Source: Lactobacillus sp.
GTDB lineage: Bacteria; Bacillota; Bacilli; Lactobacillales; Lactobacillaceae
Direction of reading: 5' to 3'
Assembly: GCA_022651245.1 (NCBI GenBank)
Contig: JALCQM010000027.1
Coordinates: 1 to 41,554 of the forward strand
DNA length: 41,554 bases
This document shows, piece by piece, positions 7,991 through 15,213 of the stretch. The notes beneath the pieces were generated by a model. It saw only the letters and a list, made by a program, of their open reading frames with translations, was not told the DNA's origin and did not search any database. The position numbers were made by a program, and so were the translations under genes. How positions within the stretch are numbered: position 1 is the stretch's first letter; every line of letters starts with the position of its first letter.

Positions 7991-9064
7991 ATGAAGAATA
8001 TGGGATTCCGGTGGTACGGGCCAAAAGATGACCCGATCACACTACAAAACATTCGCCAGATTCCGGGGACCACTCAGGTCGTGGGGGCCTTGTTCGACGT
8101 GCCAGTCGGCGAAGTATGGCCAAAGGCGAAGATTGCCGACTTGAAACAAGAAGTGGAAGCGGCGGGCTTGAAGCTGGAAGTGATTGAATCCGTCAATATC
8201 CATGACGATATCAAGATCGGCTTACCAACGCGCGACCAATACATCGAAAACTACAAGCAGACGATTCGCAACTTGGCCGAATACGGCATCAAGGTGATCT
8301 GCTATAATTTCATGCCGGTTTTTGATTGGCTGCGGACGGATCTGCATTACGTTTTGGCAGACGGCTCCAACGATATGGCGTTTGAGGCGGATAAGTTAGC
8401 CGCGGACCCGCAAGAGATCATCGATTCGACGCGCAATGGGTCTAACGGGTACACGTTGCCAGGCTGGGAACCAGAACGATTGGCGACCATCGAAGGCTTG
8501 TTCAAGGCTTACAAGCACGTGGACGAAGCAAAGTTACGCGAGAACATGAAATACTTCTTGGACGCGATCATCCCCGTTTGTGAAGAATGCGACGTTCGGA
8601 TGGCGATGCACCCGGATGATCCACCACGCCCATTATTCGGCTTGCCACGGATCTACAAGAATGCCGAAGACATGCGGGCGATCGAAGCGATGCACGAATC
8701 GAAGTACAACGGCTTCACGATCTGTACGGGATCATTAGGGGAGAATCCGAATAATGACGTGCCAGCGATCATTCGCGAGTTTGTGGCGAAGGACCGCGCA
8801 CCTTTCATCCATGCGCGCAACATCAAGTTTATGAACGCCAAGGGGGACTTCCACGAGTCTGCCCATTTGTCAGAATGTGGGAGTTTGGATATGTACGCCA
8901 TCATGAAGGCCTTGCATGATACCCACTTTGATGGGTATATTCGCCCGGATCACGGCCGCAACATCTGGGGCGAAGATGGCGTCCCTGGTTACGGGTTGTA
9001 CGACCGCGCTTTGGGGATCGCTTATCTGAATGGTTTGTGGGAAGCACTCGAAAAGACTAATTGA
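7991..9064 (+). CDS. uxuA: Mannonate dehydratase
   Basis: 357 residues, close to the usual length of UxuA. The N-terminus [15 protein letters not shown] is a hallmark of the family. Metal-binding and catalytic segments visible include [10 protein letters not shown] (about 99-108), M-A-M-H-P-D-D-P-P (about 204-212), a C-T-G-S-L-G segment, and H-x-R-N at I-H-A-R-N. The enzyme removes water from D-mannonate to give 2-keto-3-deoxygluconate. It follows uxuB by 21 nt with AAAGGA 11 nt before the ATG, and the two form an operon ended by a terminator. A second ATG three codons later is possible. Confidence 0.93.
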   Translation: MKNMGFRWYGPKDDPITLQNIRQIPGTTQVVGALFDVPVGEVWPKAKIADLKQEVEAAGLKLEVIESVNIHDDIKIGLPTRDQYIENYKQTIRNLAEYGIKVICYNFMPVFDWLRTDLHYVLADGSNDMAFEADKLAADPQEIIDSTRNGSNGYTLPGWEPERLATIEGLFKAYKHVDEAKLRENMKYFLDAIIPVCEECDVRMAMHPDDPPRPLFGLPRIYKNAEDMRAIEAMHESKYNGFTICTGSLGENPNNDVPAIIREFVAKDRAPFIHARNIKFMNAKGDFHESAHLSECGSLDMYAIMKALHDTHFDGYIRPDHGRNIWGEDGVPGYGLYDRALGIAYLNGLWEALEKTN

Positions 9065-9076
9065 TCAGCACACCAA

Positions 9077-9113
9077 AACGTCTTGACGCCAACTCGCGCC
9101 AAGGCGTTTTTTT
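9077..9113 (+). terminator. Terminator of the uxuBA operon
   Basis: An imperfect stem AACGTCTTGACG with CGCCAAGGCGTT, allowing G-U pairs, is followed by a run of seven T. Confidence 0.8.
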
Positions 9114-9201
9114 CTCCCGTTGGGGAACGGTTGCCGGGGATTGGCGCGGCAATCGTGGTATCCTAAAGGTGAACCCAAAATCTTAAATGGAAGGTGTTAA
9201 G

Positions 9202-9726
9202 ATGCAAACGTTAGAGACATTGAATCAGCGGACGGCAATTCGGACGTATACTGGGGAAGCACCTCGTGAAGCGGCGTTGGCAACGATCATGCAGGCGGCT
9301 CAAGAGGCCCCTGTGGCGATGGGCCAATTCGCGAATTATCACCTGACGGTCGTTCGTGAACCCGCCGTCTTGCAGGCAATCGAGGCCGCAGGGACCAAGC
9401 AGTTCGGCCGCGAGCACATGTTGTACGGGGCGCCGGTTTTCGTGATCGTCTCGGCAAAATCGGCCCATGAGGCGTTGACCAGCGCAGAATATTCGAGTGC
9501 CGCGATTATCGTGCATAATATGGCCTTGGCCGCCGTGGACCAAGGCGTGGCGAGCTGTTATATTTGGGGCGTGATCGCCGCTTTGAACCAAACGCCCGAG
9601 GCGCTGGCCAAGTTGCAATTGCCGAACGGGTTTACGCCAGTTTGCGGGGTCACGCTCGGGGCGAGCACGCAAGCCTATGCCCCGCGACCGGTCAATGCGG
9701 CCAAGATCGCCACGACGCAATTGTAA
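9202..9726 (+). CDS. Nitroreductase-family flavoprotein
   Basis: 174 residues from the ATG at 9202. I choose this start because GGAAGGTG lies just upstream and would be inside the coding region if the ATG at 9187 were used. Features: N-Q-R-T-A-I-R-T-Y at the N-terminus, supplying the FMN phosphate-contacting arginines, A-A-Q-E-A-P-V-A-M-G for the flavin pocket, and a C-terminal G-V-T-L-G with an arginine-rich tail. Such FMN enzymes pass electrons from NAD(P)H to nitro compounds, quinones or other oxidants; the natural substrate is unknown. The next gene (ArsC-type) starts 19 nt later, so they may be cotranscribed. Confidence 0.85.
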   Translation: MQTLETLNQRTAIRTYTGEAPREAALATIMQAAQEAPVAMGQFANYHLTVVREPAVLQAIEAAGTKQFGREHMLYGAPVFVIVSAKSAHEALTSAEYSSAAIIVHNMALAAVDQGVASCYIWGVIAALNQTPEALAKLQLPNGFTPVCGVTLGASTQAYAPRPVNAAKIATTQL

Positions 9727-9745
9727 TTAGAAATGAGGGCCCGTG

Positions 9746-10153
9746 ATGCCACAAGTGTATTTTCTTTGTACCGGTAATTCGTGCCGCAGCCAGATGGCCG
9801 AAGGGTTCGCCAAGGCACTGCTGGGGCCAACCTGGCATGTCGCTAGCGCTGGGCTGCGCCAGGATGGGCTGAACCCGCTTGCGGTCAAAGTGATGGCAGA
9901 GGTGGGGATCGATATTTCCCGGCAAACGTCGAAGAGGATCGATCCGGCGTATTTGCGCCAGTCTGACTTGGTGGTCACATTGTGCGGGGATGCCCGAGAC
10001 CATTGTCCCGTCACACCGGCAACGGTGCGACGCCTGCACTGGCCCTTAGTTGATCCTGCGCAGGCCACCGGAGACGAAGCCCATCGCCTGGCTGTTTTCC
10101 GCCAGGTGCGCGAGACGATCCACCAACAAGTCCTGAGCTTGCAGGTGCCATAA
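9746..10153 (+). CDS. arsC: Thioredoxin-coupled ArsC-type arsenate reductase / LMW phosphatase-fold protein
   Basis: 135 residues from the ATG at 9746; a GTG one codon earlier is open, but the spacing from GAGGG (9735-9739) favours the ATG. The loop C-T-G-N-S-C-R near the N-terminus is the phosphate-binding P-loop of the low-molecular-weight tyrosine phosphatase fold. [12 protein letters not shown] (about 77-88) supplies the two further cysteines used by the pI258-type arsenate reductase triple-cysteine cascade. Arsenate would be reduced to arsenite in the cytoplasm, with oxidised enzyme restored by thioredoxin. No arsenite exporter or ArsR is nearby, so it may act alone or have a housekeeping role. 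Confidence 0.85.
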   Translation: MPQVYFLCTGNSCRSQMAEGFAKALLGPTWHVASAGLRQDGLNPLAVKVMAEVGIDISRQTSKRIDPAYLRQSDLVVTLCGDARDHCPVTPATVRRLHWPLVDPAQATGDEAHRLAVFRQVRETIHQQVLSLQVP

Positions 10154-10154
10154 T

Positions 10155-10189
10155 AAAGGATAAGCCGATTTAGGGTTTATCCTTATTTT
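10155..10189 (+). terminator. Terminator after arsC
   Basis: Stem AAGGATAA...TTATCCTT (about 10156-10184) followed by ATTTTTG. It begins directly after the stop codon. Confidence 0.8.
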
Positions 10190-10296
10190 TGTGTTGGCGT
10201 TCGGCCAGCCGGGTAAAAAACGGGGCTTAAAGTCAGCAATCCACATGAAAAAGGATAGCTAGAACCCTGTTCGGTTTATTCATATTCGCCTAAACT

Positions 10297-10317
10297 TATA
10301 GAAGTAAAACGTTTACA
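10297..10317 (+). promoter_or_regulatory. cre-like (CcpA) site at the PAS protein 1 promoter
   Basis: GTAAAACGTTTACA (10304-10317) matches 12 of 14 positions of the cre consensus TGNAARCGNWWWCA, deviating only in the first two bases. It lies directly after a possible -10 TATAGA (10297-10302), where a bound CcpA would repress. No convincing -35 box was found. Confidence 0.5.
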
Positions 10318-10356
10318 AAGAAATAATAAGTGGCGTTATGAAAGACGGTAGTGATT

Positions 10357-11049
10357 ATGGTGCAGACGCCGTATATCGAATCTTATGTTCAGTTTCCCAC
10401 TGGTCGGATGACCTTGACTGAAATCCAGCAGATCTTTAGCACGATTCCTTTTGAGATCGATTTGATCGACCGGACGGATCATTTTAGTTGGTATTCGAAT
10501 AAGCCGAATCGGGAGCATGTGCGCACGTTGAAGGCGCTGGGTGAACACGTCCAAAAGTGTCATCCGGCGAAGGCTTGGCCGATCGTGTCGCAAATCATTC
10601 AAAGTTTCAAAGACGGGACCAAGGATTTTGTCGCGCGGCCTTTGGTGATGAACGGGCACCGTGTGTTCATCCAGTATTATGCTTTGCGGGACGTGAATGG
10701 GACCTACCTTGGCACGATCGAATTTACGGGTAGCGCCGAGCCGATTCTGCAAGCCTTCGAAAACGGCGGCTGGTCGGATGCCAGCTCCGGGGCTTCTAAG
10801 GCAGACGGGAAAACCGGCCAGCCGACCGATGCAGATACCGGGGCTTCGCAAACTGAAACCACCGTGCCTGCCGTGGCGAACACCGATGCGGACACCGGCG
10901 CGTCAGAACACCCTGCTACCGGCGTCGCCGCAGATGATGGGGCCATGCAAACAGACGCCTACTCAGGCGCTTCGCAATCAGATAGCACGGGGCCGTTCGG
11001 CGATTCTGGTCAAATCAGCGATGCCATGACCGGGGCATCCGAATATTAA
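10357..11049 (+). CDS. PAS-domain protein 1 with five flavinylation-like C-terminal motifs
   Basis: 230 residues from the ATG at 10357. The N-terminal 135 residues resemble the PAS domain of DUF438 proteins: F-P-T-G-R, I-P-F-E-I-D-L-I-D, K-P-N-R-E-H-V-R-T, C-H-P-A-K (Cys 68, His 69), F-K-D-G-T and Q-Y-Y-A-L-R-D-V-x-G-x-Y-L-G-T-I-E-F. The tail (139-230) is acidic and low in complexity, with five D-A-x-[ST]-G-A-S motifs at residues 141-147, 158-164, 177-183, 200-206 and 222-228. This resembles the acceptor site of ApbE flavin transferases, with Ser rather than Thr as acceptor. No signal peptide, membrane segment or HTH is present. A paralogue lies at 15214; aligning the two supports this start over the GTG at 10351. 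Lactate oxidase follows 24 nt later. Function unproven; FMN carrier or redox/oxygen sensor is a hypothesis. Confidence 0.8.
   Translation: MVQTPYIESYVQFPTGRMTLTEIQQIFSTIPFEIDLIDRTDHFSWYSNKPNREHVRTLKALGEHVQKCHPAKAWPIVSQIIQSFKDGTKDFVARPLVMNGHRVFIQYYALRDVNGTYLGTIEFTGSAEPILQAFENGGWSDASSGASKADGKTGQPTDADTGASQTETTVPAVANTDADTGASEHPATGVAADDGAMQTDAYSGASQSDSTGPFGDSGQISDAMTGASEY
10777..11040 (+). repeat. Five D-A-x-[ST]-G-A-S motifs in the tail of PAS protein 1
   Basis: The five motifs begin at 10777, 10828, 10885, 10954 and 11020, with irregular spacing of 17, 19, 23 and 22 codons. The first sits in the sequence G-G-W-S-D-A-S-S-G-A-S, which is identical in the paralogue. A degenerate sixth copy, D-G-K-T-G-Q-P, lies between motifs 1 and 2. 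Confidence 0.85.
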
Positions 11050-11073
11050 TGGGGAAAAACGGAGGGAAAGCTT

Positions 11074-12171
11074 ATGGCTACACCAGATTTTGGCAATGTT
11101 CAAGAGATCGACGTGTTAAATTTGAAGAGCCTGGAGAAGCGCGCAGAAGCGCTGATCGGCCGCGGGGAATTCGGCTACATCACCGAAGGCGCCGATGATG
11201 GCTATACCAAGTGGCGCAATACCAATGCGTTCAAGGACGTGCACATGCTGCCCCGGGTTTTGCGCGATGTCGCCGAGCCCGATCAAAGCACGACTTTTTT
11301 AGGCGAAAAATTAAGCTCACCGCTGATGACCGCACCGATCGCGGGCAACACGCTGGCGCATTCTAGCGGTGAAATCGGCTTGGCTAAAGGGGCCAAAGAA
11401 GCCGGGATCATGATGGCGCAAAGCACCTTTGCGTCAAAGACGATCGCCGAAACCGCGGCGGTTTCAGACGGCGCCCCGTACTTGTTCCAACTCTATATGC
11501 CTAAAGACTGGGAATATTGCCAGTACTTACTCGACGAGGCGCATAAGGCCAACGCGCGGGCGATCGTTTTGACCGCCGATTCCACTTTGGGCGGCTACCG
11601 CGAGCTTGACGTGATCAACCATTACCACCTGAAGGGCAAGATCGCGAACTTGGCCGGGTATAACACGGGGGAAAATGGCGCCGGTGCCGGCTCCTTGTTT
11701 AAAGAATCCATGCAAAAGCTCAACCTTGACCTCATTCAAAAATTGGCGGACTATTCCGACCTGCCGATCATGATCAAAGGGATCCAAACCCCAGAAGACG
11801 CAGAAGCCGCGATTCAAGCAGGCGCTGCGGGGATCTATGTCTCCAATCACGGGGGGCGTCAGCTCGACGGGGCGCCAGGTTCGATCGAGTGCCTGCCGGC
11901 GATCGCCAAAGTAGTAGCGCACCGCGTCCCGATCATTTTTGACGGTGGCGTACAGCGTGGGACCCACGTGTTGAAGGCGCTGGCGCTAGGGGCCGATTTG
12001 GTCGGCGTCGGTCGGCCGTTCAGTTACGGCTTGGCGCTTGGCGGCTGGAAAGGGGTCAAAGCGGTGGCGGATCATTTGAAGATGGAGATCTTCATCGCCA
12101 TGCAACTCACCGGTTGCCAAACCATCGCTGACGTCAAGAAGATGCACTGCACCAACAGCTTCGAAATCTAG
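11074..12171 (+). CDS. lctO: L-lactate oxidase (FMN-dependent alpha-hydroxyacid oxidase)
   Basis: 365 residues, the normal length for lactate oxidase. The TIM-barrel FMN enzyme signature S-N-H-G-G-R-Q-L-D is present with catalytic His 259 and Arg 262. Tyr 35 (G-Y-I-T-E-G-A), Tyr 141 (L-Y-M-P-K-D) and Lys 235 (M-I-K-G-I) correspond to the substrate- and flavin-contacting residues of the family. F-D-G-G-V-Q-R-G and V-G-R-P hold the FMN phosphate. It should oxidise L-lactate to pyruvate with O2, forming H2O2, in the cytoplasm. Lactate monooxygenase or another 2-hydroxyacid substrate cannot be excluded. It is cotranscribed with PAS protein 1 (24-nt gap, GGAGGG site). Its product pyruvate is the substrate of the oxidase in the next unit. 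Confidence 0.9.
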   Translation: MATPDFGNVQEIDVLNLKSLEKRAEALIGRGEFGYITEGADDGYTKWRNTNAFKDVHMLPRVLRDVAEPDQSTTFLGEKLSSPLMTAPIAGNTLAHSSGEIGLAKGAKEAGIMMAQSTFASKTIAETAAVSDGAPYLFQLYMPKDWEYCQYLLDEAHKANARAIVLTADSTLGGYRELDVINHYHLKGKIANLAGYNTGENGAGAGSLFKESMQKLNLDLIQKLADYSDLPIMIKGIQTPEDAEAAIQAGAAGIYVSNHGGRQLDGAPGSIECLPAIAKVVAHRVPIIFDGGVQRGTHVLKALALGADLVGVGRPFSYGLALGGWKGVKAVADHLKMEIFIAMQLTGCQTIADVKKMHCTNSFEI

Positions 12172-12196
12172 CGCGATTGCCCGCGGGTGACGCGAC

Positions 12197-12357
12197 CACA
12201 GAAGTCCGATCGGGAGACGGGAGGCGTCAGCCGCCCGGCGTCAGGTCGGCTTCTGTGCGTTGCGACAGTGGGCAAGAGCGCGTTTATCGCATGCTTGCCT
12301 CCGTACCCCGATTCGTTTATTGAATCGTGGTGCGGGGGCATTTGCGTTTTTGGGTGC
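12197..12357 (+). terminator. Two hairpins after lctO
   Basis: Hairpin 1 pairs CACAGAAGTCCGA (12197-12209) with TCGGCTTCTGTG (12246-12257) around a GC-rich loop. Hairpin 2 (12304-12337) pairs CCCCGATTC with GAATC and CGGGG and is followed by GCATTTGCGTTTTTG. The second is the better terminator. The open frame over this stretch (12187-12405) has no recognisable protein features and I regard the region as non-coding. Confidence 0.5.
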
Positions 12358-12433
12358 TGCGAAGGCCACCGGCAGTTGTGTGTAGTTATCCTAAAAGCTG
12401 AATAAATCTTTGACTAGTACAGGCATGTCAGTT

Positions 12434-12462
12434 TTGACAAACAAACTGTGTAGCTATAAACA
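12434..12462 (+). promoter_or_regulatory. Candidate pox promoter
   Basis: TTGACA (12434-12439) is perfect; the -10 could be TAAACA (12457-12462, spacing 17) or TATAAA (12455-12460, spacing 15). The resulting leader of about 130 nt contains the cre-like site and two inverted repeats. Confidence 0.5.
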
Positions 12463-12496
12463 TGGTCTTAACGTGGCATTAGAACTAGACTACTAT

Positions 12497-12523
12497 CTGT
12501 AAAGCGTTTTCAGTGAAACTGAA
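12497..12523 (+). promoter_or_regulatory. cre-like site and adjoining inverted repeat in the pox leader
   Basis: GTAAAGCGTTTTCA (12499-12512) matches 12 of 14 cre positions and deviates in the same two leading bases as the site before PAS protein 1. The inverted repeat TTCAGT-gaa-ACTGAA (12509-12523) overlaps its right edge. Downstream of the promoter it would act as a roadblock for CcpA. Confidence 0.5.
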
Positions 12524-12546
12524 TAACAGCGCTGACACCATTTCAA

Positions 12547-12571
12547 ACCGTAACAGATCAACCGTTACGGT
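12547..12571 (+). promoter_or_regulatory. Inverted repeat / RNA hairpin just before the pox ribosome site
   Basis: ACCGTAAC (12547-12554) and GTTACGGT (12564-12571) are perfect 8-nt arms around a 9-nt loop. They end about 12 nt before the AGGAGG site of pox. It could be an operator or a hairpin affecting translation or RNA stability. No known regulator motif was recognised. Confidence 0.5.
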
Positions 12572-12595
12572 GGAACACAATTTAGGAGGCCCATT

Positions 12596-14392
12596 ATGGC
12601 ACAAACGATCAGTGGTTCCGATGCAGTCCTCAAGGTCATCGAATCTTGGGGCGTCGATCATATTTATGGTTATCCGGGTGGCTCATTTGATTCGACGATG
12701 AATGCCTTACACAACCAACAAGACAAGATCAAGTTCATTCAAGTGCGACACGAAGAAGCCGGTGCCTTGGCCGCCGCAGCCGACGCCAAGCTCAGCGGTC
12801 AAATCGGCGTTTGCTTCGGGTCTGCAGGCCCTGGGGCGGTGCATTTGATGAACGGGTTATACGATGCCAAAATCGACCGGGTACCGCTGCTGGCGATCGT
12901 GGCGCAGGTGCCATCGAAGAACATGAACATCGACTTTTTCCAGGCGATGAACGAAGAGCCGATGTTTAATGATGTGGCCGTGTTCAACCACACCGTGATG
13001 ACGGCGCAAAGCCTGCCGAAGGTGATCGATGAAGCGATCCAAGCGGCCTATGAACACAAAGGCGTGGCGGTGGTCACTATTCCTAAGGACTTCGGTTGGG
13101 CGCAGATCAAAGACAACTACGTCTCTAACGCCAATACGCAAATCGAACCATACGCCGTCAAGCCAGATCCAGTCCGCATCGAAGAAGCGGTCAAGCTGAT
13201 CAAGCAAGCGAGGGGCCCGCTGTTGTACTTCGGCTTAGGGGCCAAGCATGCGGCCAAGCAGCTTAAGAAGGTGTCTGAAAAATTCAAGCTGCCGCTGGTG
13301 TCCTCCGTTTTGGCGAAAGGCATCTTGGACGAAGATTATCCGGCTTACCTGGGGTCTACCGGGCGGGTCGCGCCTAAGCCCGGGGTCGAAGCAGGAATGG
13401 CGACCGATTTGATCTTGTGGGTCGGCAACGATGTGCCATTTGCCAGCATGCTGTTCAATCCTAACGCCAAGGTGATCCAAATCGACATCGAAGCGACTAA
13501 GTTAGGCAAGCGGCGGCACGATGACGTGGCGATCTTGGCGGATGCTAAAGAGGCCTTGAAGGCGTTGTGCAAAGCCGGCGACGAGCGCGAAGCGACCCCA
13601 TTTTACCTGGCGTCGATCGCCAATAAGCAAAACTGGCGGGACTGGCAAGACAGTTTCAAGGATTCACCAGAAACCCCAGTCCGGCCGGAACCGATTTTTG
13701 ACGTGTTGAACCGTGAAGCTTCTGACAAAGCCGTTTGGGCCGTCGATGTGGGCAACATCAACATCAACTTCGAGCGGCTGATCGACATCAAGCACACCCA
13801 AAAGTGGACCACAAGTGGGAAGTACGCCACCATGGGCTACGGCTTGCCGGCGGCGATCGCGGCTAAGGTCCGCTATCCAGACCGCGATGTCTACAGCCTA
13901 AGCGGGGATGGGGCCTATGCGATGTTGTGCGAAGAAATCTTGACGCAGTACAAGTACCACTTGCACATCATCAACGTGGTGTTCTCCAATCAGACGCTAG
14001 GGTATATCGAAGCCGAACAGCGGGATGACTCGCATCAGCCGCTGTCTGGGGTCGATATCCCGGATACTGACTGGGCCAAGGTCGCCGAAGGTATGGGCGC
14101 AAAAGGCTATACCGTTCGCAGTAAGGCGGAATTCCAAGCCGCGATTGCAGACGCGAAGCAGACGGACCTGCCGGTGGTGATCGACGTTAAACTCACGCAC
14201 AAGATGCCATTCACGACGCAGCATATGTATCTGGACCCGGCGTACCAAGACCCGGCCAAGATCGCAGAATTCGTGCAACACTATGATGCCCAAGACCTGC
14301 GGCCACTGCGCGCCTTTTTGCAAGAAGCCAAGGCCGGCCAGCTGGCGGCACCCAAAGCCAAGCACCACAATAAGAAAAACAAATCAAAGTAA
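12596..14392 (+). CDS. pox: Pyruvate oxidase (acetyl-phosphate forming)
   Basis: 598 residues, matching lactobacillar pyruvate oxidases of about 600. The N-terminal TPP domain carries V-R-H-E-E-A-G-A with the TPP-activating Glu 53. The central domain binds FAD. The C-terminal TPP motif runs from S-G-D-G-A-Y-A-M (GDG at about 437) to V-V-F-S-N about 25 residues later. The enzyme converts pyruvate, phosphate and O2 to acetyl phosphate, CO2 and H2O2, giving extra ATP through acetate kinase during aerobic growth. TTTAGGAGG precedes the ATG. The RibF-like FAD synthetase starts 14 nt after the stop, so enzyme and FAD supply are coupled. The Lys/Ala-rich C-terminal tail is a minor oddity. Catabolite repression through the cre-like site is likely. 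Confidence 0.95.
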   Translation: MAQTISGSDAVLKVIESWGVDHIYGYPGGSFDSTMNALHNQQDKIKFIQVRHEEAGALAAAADAKLSGQIGVCFGSAGPGAVHLMNGLYDAKIDRVPLLAIVAQVPSKNMNIDFFQAMNEEPMFNDVAVFNHTVMTAQSLPKVIDEAIQAAYEHKGVAVVTIPKDFGWAQIKDNYVSNANTQIEPYAVKPDPVRIEEAVKLIKQARGPLLYFGLGAKHAAKQLKKVSEKFKLPLVSSVLAKGILDEDYPAYLGSTGRVAPKPGVEAGMATDLILWVGNDVPFASMLFNPNAKVIQIDIEATKLGKRRHDDVAILADAKEALKALCKAGDEREATPFYLASIANKQNWRDWQDSFKDSPETPVRPEPIFDVLNREASDKAVWAVDVGNININFERLIDIKHTQKWTTSGKYATMGYGLPAAIAAKVRYPDRDVYSLSGDGAYAMLCEEILTQYKYHLHIINVVFSNQTLGYIEAEQRDDSHQPLSGVDIPDTDWAKVAEGMGAKGYTVRSKAEFQAAIADAKQTDLPVVIDVKLTHKMPFTTQHMYLDPAYQDPAKIAEFVQHYDAQDLRPLRAFLQEAKAGQLAAPKAKHHNKKNKSK

Positions 14393-14406
14393 GGAGGCAG
14401 CTAGGC

Positions 14407-15183
14407 ATGGACGTGATCACGCTGACGACCGCCAATATCGCTTCGCTGGCGCACGAACGCCCCAGCGTGTTAGCCCTCGGCTTTTTCGACGGCGTGCACC
14501 GTGGGCATCAACGGGTATTGGCCACGGCCAAACACCAAGCTGCAAACGCGGGGTTACCGCTGGCGGTGATGACGTTCGACCGGCACGCTTCACAAGTGTT
14601 TCCCGGCCCACACAGCGCCGACTTCCGCTATTTAACGACCTTAGACCAAAAAGCGGCCTTGATGGCCGACTTAGGCGTCGAGCGGCTATACGTGGTGCGC
14701 TTCACCCCGGCGTTCGCCAGCTTGAGCCCCGCGGCGTTCGTGAGCGCCTACCTCGTGGGGTTGCACGCCCGCCGCGTCGTGGCCGGCTTTGACTATACCT
14801 TCGGCCGCGGCGGGGTGGCCGGGGTGCAGACGCTCGCCCGACTGGCGGCCGGACGTTTTGCCACGACAGTCGTCACCGAGCTGCAACAAGGCCAAGATAA
14901 GGTGTCGTCGACGCGGATCCGCCGGCTGATCGCGACGGGACAACTCGTTGCTGCAGAAGCGTTATTGGGGCACCCGTATGTGGTGAGCTTGCAGGCGCAA
15001 GGCGCGGCGTTGGTGCCGCAAAGCGCGCAGCAGCTGCCACCGGCTGGCGCCTACCTGGCGACGACAGGCGCTGGCGCAGAAGTCGTCGTTGAGGTCAATG
15101 GAAAGCGCGTGTTGGGCCTGACTGCGCCTGGTGGGGTGCAATTGCGGTTCAAACAGGCCCAAGCGCTGACTGCGATCGGCTAA
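14407..15183 (+). CDS. RibF-like FAD synthetase lacking an intact riboflavin kinase domain
   Basis: 258 residues; bifunctional RibF proteins usually have 305-320. The FAD synthetase (FMN adenylyltransferase) domain is intact: G-F-F-D-G-V-H-R-G-H (25-34), the nucleotidyl-transferase HxGH-like motif, then F-D-Y-T-F-G-R-G-G-V (about 125-134) and S-S-T-R-I-R-R (about 166-172). After about residue 195 only some 60 residues remain. They keep a vague beta-barrel outline (L-P-P-A-G-A-Y-L) but lack the G-x-P-T-A-N motif that binds nucleotide and flavin in riboflavin kinase. I infer that it makes FAD from FMN only. It lies between pox, an FAD enzyme, and PAS protein 2, with GGAGG before its start. A housekeeping RibF is expected elsewhere in the genome. 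Confidence 0.85.
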   Translation: MDVITLTTANIASLAHERPSVLALGFFDGVHRGHQRVLATAKHQAANAGLPLAVMTFDRHASQVFPGPHSADFRYLTTLDQKAALMADLGVERLYVVRFTPAFASLSPAAFVSAYLVGLHARRVVAGFDYTFGRGGVAGVQTLARLAAGRFATTVVTELQQGQDKVSSTRIRRLIATGQLVAAEALLGHPYVVSLQAQGAALVPQSAQQLPPAGAYLATTGAGAEVVVEVNGKRVLGLTAPGGVQLRFKQAQALTAIG

Positions 15184-15213
15184 AGCAGCGCAGAATTAAT
15201 CATGGAGGCAATT

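Noticed and set aside
12187-12405. 72-codon open frame between lctO and pox
   Set aside because: It runs through two hairpins, has no ribosome site or recognisable protein features, and is Cys/Gly/Pro-rich in an unnatural way.
12172-12595. FMN riboswitch before pox or the FAD synthetase
   Set aside because: The flavin biology made this attractive, but the conserved RFN elements (such as the AGGATAT-type start) are not present.
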